From Halobacteriovorax sp. (lineage in GTDB: Bacteria; Bdellovibrionota; Bacteriovoracia; Bacteriovoracales; Bacteriovoracaceae), in contig NZAF01000117.1 in the NCBI GenBank assembly GCA_002686115.1, positions 1 through 15,017 of the forward strand: a DNA stretch of 15,017 nucleotides, given 5' to 3'. Under the pieces are notes generated by a model. That model was not told the DNA's origin, made no database searches, and worked only from the letters and a program-made list of their open reading frames with translations. The position numbers were made by a program, and so were the translations under genes. This document shows, piece after piece, positions 6,421 through 12,600 of this stretch. Within the stretch, counting starts at the first letter, position 1; every line of letters starts with the position of its first letter.

Positions 6421-7439
6421 AATTATTAATAATAACATTATATTCTTTATTATCACTATCTAGTTTTGCTTTAGATGTTCCTAATTTAAAAGGTAGAGTC
6501 AATGACTATGCTGGCTTACTCTCCCCTGCCGTAGAGTCTGAACTTGAAAGTATTCTAGAAGATCATGAGAAAAAGACAACTAATCAAATTGCAATTTTAA
6601 CAATTTACAATCTACAAGACGAGATACTTGAAAATTACTCTTTAAGGGTTGCAAGAGAATGGGGTCTAGGCCAAAAGAATAAAAATAATGGTGTCTTACT
6701 TCTTATTTCTAAATTTGATAGAAAACTAAGGATTGAGGTTGGATATGGTGTAGAGGGAGCACTTACTGACATTCGTGCAAATAAGATCATAAGACATTAT
6801 ATAGTTCCACAGTTTAAAAAAGGAAATTTTGAAAAAGGTATAAAAGACGGAATAGAACAAATCATAAACGCAATAGATGGTGAGCAGTTCGATGAGTCTA
6901 TGACAAACCAGACAGAGGCGAACTCAGGTTTAATTGAACTTATTTTTATCTTTATCTTTGGATCAGTATTTTTCTATGTTGGCATATACCATATGTCTAA
7001 TGGACTTATTCCATTTTCAACTATCTTATTCTACCTTATCTTAAACATTCAAAATGTTAAAAAAGAATCAAAGAATGGATTTGGATGGCATAATATCATT
7101 GTTATACCTCTATCATTGTTTATGCTCTTATTACCTGGCCTATTTTCAGGTGTAGGAATATTTAATGCGTTTATGATTGGATCAAAAGAGTCTTTATATG
7201 GAATAATCTCCTTTTGGGCAATCACATCTTTGTTTATTTTTAAAAAGAAATTTCCAAGCAAAGAAAAGATAGAGAAAGAAGCTATAAGACTTTATGAAGG
7301 TGCTGGGCTGTCAACAGTAGGTTTTGTTGCAGGAGGCAGAAGAGGTTCAAGAGGTGGTTCATTTTCAAGTGGATCATCCGGAGGCTTTAGTGGTGGCGGA
7401 GGATCCTTCGGTGGTGGAGGATCCTCTGGCTCATGGTAG
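6414..7439 (+). CDS. YgcG-like TPM-domain protein with Gly-rich tail (second copy)
   Basis: The 341-residue protein has a clear signal peptide (cleavage after SSFA, residue 19), then LDVPNLKGRVNDYAGLL. The TPM domain (about 28-155) has TTNQIAILTI, WGLGQKNKNNGVLLL and RKLRIEVGYGVEG, almost the same as in the upstream paralogue. Three or four membrane segments follow (about 174-194, 200-216, 228-252, 263-276). The C-terminal region is Arg/Gly/Ser-rich and ends in the same GGGGSFGGGGSSGSW. The membrane and linker parts have diverged far more than the TPM domain and tail, so these two parts are under the stronger constraint. The gene overlaps its predecessor by 7 bases and uses a Shine-Dalgarno inside it. 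Its stop lies 6 bases from the stop of the convergent lemA gene. LemA and TPM proteins are widely co-encoded. Confidence 0.88.
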   Translation: MVKLLIITLYSLLSLSSFALDVPNLKGRVNDYAGLLSPAVESELESILEDHEKKTTNQIAILTIYNLQDEILENYSLRVAREWGLGQKNKNNGVLLLISKFDRKLRIEVGYGVEGALTDIRANKIIRHYIVPQFKKGNFEKGIKDGIEQIINAIDGEQFDESMTNQTEANSGLIELIFIFIFGSVFFYVGIYHMSNGLIPFSTILFYLILNIQNVKKESKNGFGWHNIIVIPLSLFMLLLPGLFSGVGIFNAFMIGSKESLYGIISFWAITSLFIFKKKFPSKEKIEKEAIRLYEGAGLSTVGFVAGGRRGSRGGSFSSGSSGGFSGGGGSFGGGGSSGSW

Positions 7440-7445
7440 GCACTC

Positions 7446-8018
7446 TTAGAATTTTACCTTCGGTGCTTCTTTAACTTCTTCTAAGTTTTCCACTGTAAAT
7501 TGTGGCATCTTATTAAACTTATAAAATAAGCTATTCATGATTGATTCAGGTGGCACAGTTACCTGATTATTAAAAAGCTTAACGGCCTCAATATAATCCC
7601 TTCTAGCAACTGAGATTCTATTTTCAGTGCCTTCAATTTGAGACTGAAGCGAAAGAAAATTCTCATTTGATTTTAATTCAGGATATTTTTCAACAACTAC
7701 CATAAGTCGTGACAGTGCACTTGATAGTCCACCTTGAGCCTGTTGAAATTTCTGCATTGTCTGAGCATTTAATTGATCGACAGAAATATTAGTACTCGTT
7801 GCCTTTGCTCTGGCCTCAACAACCGCTGTTAAAGTATCTTTCTCCTGAGCAGCGTAACCCTTCACAACTTCAACTAAATTTGGAATAAGATCAGCTCTTC
7901 TCTTATATTGATTAATAACTTGCGCCCACTTACTCTCAACCTCATTCTTTGCCATTGGAATTGAGCGAAACCCACAACTTGTTATAAAAAATAATAGTAC
8001 AAATACTAAATTACGCAT
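7446..8018 (-). CDS. lemA: LemA family protein, predicted lipoprotein form
   Basis: The 190-residue protein has the LemA fold: helices with NEVESKWAQVINQYKRRADLIPNLVEVVKGYA (25-56), a coiled region with AQGGLSSALSRLMVVVEKYPELKSNENF (about 93-120), LQSQIEGTENRISVARRDYIEAV (123-145) and FNNQV followed by the final helix. LemA proteins usually have a single N-terminal membrane helix. Here residues 1-15 read as a lipoprotein signal with lipobox ITSC and Cys15, so the helical body would sit in the periplasm on a lipid anchor. Function in bacteria is poorly defined. AAGGA lies just upstream of the start. The gene faces the TPM operon head-on, although it is more often in the same direction as its TPM partners. 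No room exists for a terminator between the stops. Confidence 0.92.
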   Translation of the reverse strand: MRNLVFVLLFFITSCGFRSIPMAKNEVESKWAQVINQYKRRADLIPNLVEVVKGYAAQEKDTLTAVVEARAKATSTNISVDQLNAQTMQKFQQAQGGLSSALSRLMVVVEKYPELKSNENFLSLQSQIEGTENRISVARRDYIEAVKLFNNQVTVPPESIMNSLFYKFNKMPQFTVENLEEVKEAPKVKF

Positions 8019-8133
8019 AAAAGTCCTTTTTTCTTTATATTCTATATGAAATTACAACTAAGTAAATTGCATACTATTTTTTCACTATGTAAGAATGTAA
8101 ATACAGAGGAATAAATTCTACAAATGCTTTAAG

Positions 8134-8514
8134 ATGAAAATAATGAATAAAGTTATTTTTTATACATTCTTTTTATCTCTTAATACTTATTCTTTTTATA
8201 AGCCAGATCCAAAGAGATGGGCAAAAGAGACTAAGAATATTGGACAATGCTACTATTTAGCAGATCAAGTAAGCCCACAACCGCAAAAAGAAAATAGATT
8301 CCTAACTTGTATCGAAGTACATGGAGCTGACCTTACTCAAGGACAATGTCATTTCATTACAAGAATCGACTACTTTAAAGGTAGAACAAGACAAAATATG
8401 GCCTTCGCCTACTGCCTAAAACAAATTGTCGTCGACCAAGAACCAACTTACGAACCAAGAGAATCTGATCAAGACTCAGAAACCCCTTACCGCTACGACA
8501 CTTCCAATCAATAA
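8134..8514 (+). CDS. Small secreted four-cysteine protein of unknown function
   Basis: I do not recognise this 126-residue protein. Residues 1-20 look like a signal peptide, beginning at Met1 or at Met4 (8143), which gives an equally plausible start; neither has a strong Shine-Dalgarno. The mature part has four cysteines (39, 59, 72, 94), suggesting two disulfides after export. It contains aromatic-rich stretches (CYYLADQ, CHFITRIDYFKGRTRQNM) and a C-terminal acidic, Pro/Tyr-rich tail (101-126) that is probably disordered. Codon use resembles that of its neighbours. It is divergent from lemA across a 115-base gap and is followed by the non-coding repeat region, so it is probably transcribed alone. 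A secreted or periplasmic role is inferred. Confidence 0.6.
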   Translation: MKIMNKVIFYTFFLSLNTYSFYKPDPKRWAKETKNIGQCYYLADQVSPQPQKENRFLTCIEVHGADLTQGQCHFITRIDYFKGRTRQNMAFAYCLKQIVVDQEPTYEPRESDQDSETPYRYDTSNQ

Positions 8515-8530
8515 TATTTTATTAGGTATT

Positions 8531-8552
8531 TTCTTAGGTGCTTCTTAGGTGC
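8531..8552 (+). repeat. 11-bp perfect tandem direct repeat
   Basis: TTCTTAGGTGC occurs twice without a gap (8531-8541 and 8542-8552). The second copy runs into the left arm of the inverted repeat (it shares GGTGC at 8548-8552). It may be a slippage product or a boundary mark of the neighbouring element. Confidence 0.85.
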
Positions 8553-8619
8553 CAGGAGACTTTTCCTTCACACAGCATGTTATTATGATGCATGGCCAAT
8601 GGAAAAGTCTCCTGGCACC
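8548..8619. repeat. REP/REPIN-like inverted repeat
   Basis: The left arm GGTGCCAGGAGACTTTTCC (8548-8566) is the exact reverse complement of 8601-8619, with 34 bases between. The arms are more GC-rich than the surroundings. No T-run follows the structure on either strand, so it is not a standard terminator. Two inverted copies of a short GTGCC-type sequence in an intergenic gap fit REPIN elements mobilised by REP-associated tyrosine (Y1) transposases. No transposase lies in the window, so this class is inferred. Confidence 0.6.
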
Positions 8620-8802
8620 ATTTAGAATCGTCTTGTAAAGCACTGAAAATACATCATTGTTTAATATAAATACGACTAATCATTGTGCGCCGCATGAATA
8701 ATTTACACAAAGCCCCAAAACGACACCAAAATAAACTATTCTTGACTATAACGGTCTATTTTTGACCCCTATTATGCCGTAAATATTGGCATTTGGATTG
8801 CT

Positions 8803-8808
8803 TATAAT
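8803..8808 (+). promoter_or_regulatory. Probable -10 element for the barrel-metalloprotease unit
   Basis: A perfect TATAAT is preceded by TTGCT, with no good -35 at 16-18 bases. Transcription would start near 8815, giving a leader of about 36 bases. A short dyad TGCC-N9-GGCA (8775-8791) lies just upstream, where an activator could bind; that role is speculative. Confidence 0.4.
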
Positions 8809-8850
8809 TCAGCACAAACTTGAGTGCATAGGAAATCACAAGGTGGAAAA

Positions 8851-9681
8851 ATGATAAAAAGCTTATCTAAGCCATTATTTTTATTAACATTGCTTGTCTC
8901 TACAAGTACATGGTCGCAAAATGCCATGCAGGATGCTGTTAACACAAAAGCGTCTAAAGACTGGTCAATTGTTATTAGAAATACAACAACAACCAATATG
9001 TACAGCTTAGATAGTGTCAATCACCAAGCTTCAAATAGAACGAGATTCGATTTTAACCTTAATATGCCAGGTGGAAGAATTGGAATCAACTCTACACTTG
9101 TAAAAGACTTTCAAGGTGAGAGAAAACAGCAGTTAACAGACTTCAGAATAAACTTTGTAAAACCTGCTGGAAAAATAGGTAAGTATATTAATGTAGTACA
9201 CTTCCCTATCCTAACAATACCAACAAGTGAAAACTCTGATAAAAGAGCGAACCTCACTACTCAACTTACATATGTTCCTTTTACTTCAATTGATGGAGCA
9301 ATGTTTGGTAGTAAAAATCTATCTGTACTTGTTATTCCATATGTTGTGAAAGCGTTTCATAAATACACAACAACAACACTTGGAACTTCTAACAATGAAT
9401 GGCTCGTAGGAATTAACCCAATTATTAATTATTCAATCACAGATAATTTTATGACTGGTCCACAATTTAGTTATGCAAGGTCTTGGACATACCTAGGTAA
9501 TTCTGAGGACTCATACAATATAGGATGGACTGCAACTCTGTCGTTCATGAAAACATGGACCGCAATGCTTGGTTACGAAGTTGGAGGCTCACCTCTAGCT
9601 GCTAACGGGCGAAGTAATCAAATCGATGTAACAAATTTAGAACAAGCTAATATGTTTTTAGAACTTGCAACTAGGTTCTAA
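8851..9681 (+). CDS. Predicted outer membrane beta-barrel protein
   Basis: The 276-residue protein starts with a signal peptide (residues 1-22, cleavage near TWSQ). The mature chain is made of alternating amphipathic strands (for example RTRFDFNLNMPGGRIGINST and WTAMLGYEVGGS), many Asn, Thr and Tyr residues, no cysteines, and a C-terminal LELATRF ending in Phe, the outer membrane signature. About 250 mature residues would fit a 10- to 14-stranded barrel. I do not recognise the family. I chose the ATG at 8851 because AAGG (8840-8843) lies 7 bases upstream and the signal peptide begins there; a GTG at 8824 would add nine polar residues before it. The giant metalloprotease gene follows after 14 bases with its own Shine-Dalgarno, so the two are probably co-transcribed and may act together at the cell surface. 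Confidence 0.8.
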   Translation: MIKSLSKPLFLLTLLVSTSTWSQNAMQDAVNTKASKDWSIVIRNTTTTNMYSLDSVNHQASNRTRFDFNLNMPGGRIGINSTLVKDFQGERKQQLTDFRINFVKPAGKIGKYINVVHFPILTIPTSENSDKRANLTTQLTYVPFTSIDGAMFGSKNLSVLVIPYVVKAFHKYTTTTLGTSNNEWLVGINPIINYSITDNFMTGPQFSYARSWTYLGNSEDSYNIGWTATLSFMKTWTAMLGYEVGGSPLAANGRSNQIDVTNLEQANMFLELATRF

Positions 9682-9695
9682 TTTAGGGAGAAATA

Positions 9696-12600
9696 ATGTT
9701 TAAGAGTAAAAGCGAAAAAGAAAAATTAATGACAAAAGCTTTGAAATCAATTGGGATGGCCTTGACAGTCAGTTCAATTCTTGTTGGTTGTGCAAAGGAA
9801 CTACCAGAGAAAGAGCCTGATGCCATTAAAGACAACACAATTTCAGTGTCTGAAACTGCTAATGCAATGATCATTGTTGAAACTGTAGAAGAAGACAATT
9901 CAATTCAAGGAATTGAGGGAATCGAAGCGCAGGGACAGTCAAAGGGAATAAGTGCACTATCTACATCGAAAATGTTTGCCGTAAAAATTGTTGAATCAAA
10001 CAATGAGCAAATGAATAATTACCTAACGGATTTAAAGATAGAAGCAAATCAAGCTGGTGACCAATTTGAGATTACATTTAAAATTACTGATGGTTTCTTA
10101 GTAGCATTTGCAAAACCATTAAACTCTGAAATTAATGCATTTTCATTAGAAGCTAAAGACCTACTCCCACAAAATGCTTCGAACATGTCAAAGCTACCAT
10201 TGTTTCAATATGAAATTGCTGAATTTGGAATAAAACAAAGAGTAAAGAATGATCTTGATGAGGAAACAAGAAATATAGAATTTAAAGAGACAGAAAAAGA
10301 TGTTGCAACTCACATAAAAGTTTCTCCAATATCTGTCAACAGAACGATGACAGGTATCGCTGGTCTTGAAGAAGACGAGAGGAAATCTGTATTTCTAAAG
10401 GAAAGAATTGAAGATGAAATATGGACAGTAAAAAGAGCACGTAATCTCTTACAAGATCCTGCTTCACTAAGAACATCTAACCAATATACAAAGTACTTAT
10501 TTAAAGATTCTGACCTTGTTAGACTTGCTGTGTATGGTGATAGTCTATATGTTAAACGACCGATTACAGCAAATGAATTAAGTCAGATTGAAGTTAACTT
10601 ACTTAACAGCGACAAAGAAAAAAGTCGTATTCAAAAATGCGACGAAACTTTTGCAAAAACTCTTGAGCTAGCAACGAACGATTGTTATTTGAGAGCTGAA
10701 TTTGCAAAATCAATAGAACATGTCATTCCGCTATATGAGAGAGACCAAAAAGATAGCTCTATTTTGGCCAAGATTAAACTTGAGAAAACAGCGAACTTCC
10801 TTAACTCAAAATTAATAAAAGTTACTAAAGAAGGAAAAATCGCACAACTAGAGCCTGTAAAAGACGCAAAAGAAAAGATCTTTAAAATTGCTGATATAGA
10901 AAACTTAAAGGTGACTGTTCTCACAGAAGAAAAACTAGAGGAAAGTGTACTAACAAGAGATGGTGCCCCAGGTAATATTGCTGATGGTATAAGCTTATTT
11001 AAAGCAAAAGCATTAGATATTCAAAACAATCCTCTTGCCAAATACATTGAAGAAATTGATATCCCAGCGAAAAAGTCTGGCGAAAAGATTGATTTAGTAT
11101 TTAAAAAATCAGATGGTGCAGTCATTGGATATGTAAAAAAAGGTAATATCGAATCATCACCGCTATTGAGTCCGGCAACGGAAAATCTAATTCCAGTCAT
11201 CACCATCGAAATAGTATCTTATGGTGAGGAACTTATTGCAGGTACAGACAATGCAACAGGCGAAAAAATCAAAACTTACACTAAAACAGGTAAGTTAAGT
11301 GCAACTCATATTGAATTAGGTAAAACGATCGGGGAAGCTGGTCTTTTCGCTGAATCAGCAGAGACAATCAAATCCTTATTTGACAAAAATGAAATTAATG
11401 GAAAGATTTTTACAGTAAAAGAAGTTAGAGCATTACTTGCAAATTATTATGCATTAAGAAAATCTGAATTATACACAGAACATAACTTTCAAGATGACGA
11501 AAAAGTACTAGTTAGAATTTTCGGAGAAGATCTTACTGTAAAAAGAGCTATTACTAATAAAGACCTTACAGACAGTGAAAGAATTCTGTTAGCAAGTGGA
11601 ACAGGGATTCGCTTCATTGAGAAGTGTTCAGATGAACATGCTAAGGCCATTGGTGTTAGCGCTGGCAGCTGTTACTTAAGAAGTGAAGTTACTGCAAAGG
11701 TTAGACATATTGATATCGTAAGCAAAAGAGATAAAACTGATGATACAATTCTATCTGGCACACAGATGAGAGTAATCTCTGGTTACAATAACTCAAAATA
11801 CATAAAAATAGAGGAAGCAACTAAAGTAAACGTTGCAGGTATCAGAGTAAATCCTGATAATCTTTTTGAAATTGAAGAGATTGAAAACCTAAGAGCAACA
11901 CTTGTTACTACAACTCAAAAAAATAGTGAACACTTATCAAGACCAGGAGTTAAAAAAGGGCTAAACCTAGCTAGTGAAGTTAAAGTATTTAACACTGAAA
12001 TAAAGAAGTCAAACGACCCAAGACTAAAGTACATGTTAGATGAAGTTGATCTTGTCGCAGATAAGTCTGGTGATGAATTTTACGTATCTTTTAAGCAAAC
12101 AAGAAACAAAATTGTAGCTTATATAAAAGGTATGAACGGAACTAAAGTTGTAACAAAGCACCTACCTGAAAAGTTTGAAGATGCAAAGAAAGTTCCTGCA
12201 TTTGAATTTGATGTAAAAGCTTATGGTAACAAAATTTATCTCGGAAAAGATGAAGCAACAGGTGAAAAAAGACACTACTTTGAAGGCTCAGACGTAGATG
12301 TTGCTACACATATCATTTTGAGTCCAGACCCATTAATACAGGGAGCAGGTATAACTGATACTGTAGCCTCGATTGCACAATCACTATTCATTAAACAAAA
12401 TTTAGAAAGCGAAACTTATAATGTTATCGAGCTTAGAGCTTTACTTGGATTAAAAGATAGTGAACTTGTTGAATCAGTACATAGTGGAGCACATAAGTTT
12501 CAGTCATCAGATGCTTTTAAAGTTGGTATTCAAGATAACCAAATGGTTCTATCAAGATTTATCACAGAGAGTGAATTAAATGAAAGAGAGCGAAAGTTCT

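Larger units (their letters stand above)
8515..8850. other. Non-coding region with repeats and a promoter
   Basis: This 336-base gap has no convincing reading frame on either strand. It holds an 11-base tandem repeat (8531-8552), a 19-base perfect inverted repeat (8548-8619), an unexplained AT-rich stretch (8620-8740) and the upstream region of the outer membrane protein gene. That upstream region has TTGAC words at 8742-8746 and 8762-8766 and a TATAAT at 8803-8808. Confidence 0.7.

Noticed and set aside
8548..8619. Inverted repeat considered as a CRISPR repeat or an intrinsic terminator
   Set aside because: There is only one pair of inverted, not direct, copies with no spacer series, and no T-tract follows on either strand.
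8824..8850. In-frame GTG start 27 bases upstream for the second barrel gene
   Set aside because: It adds nine polar residues ahead of the signal peptide and would place the AAGG ribosome site inside the coding region. The ATG at 8851 fits better.
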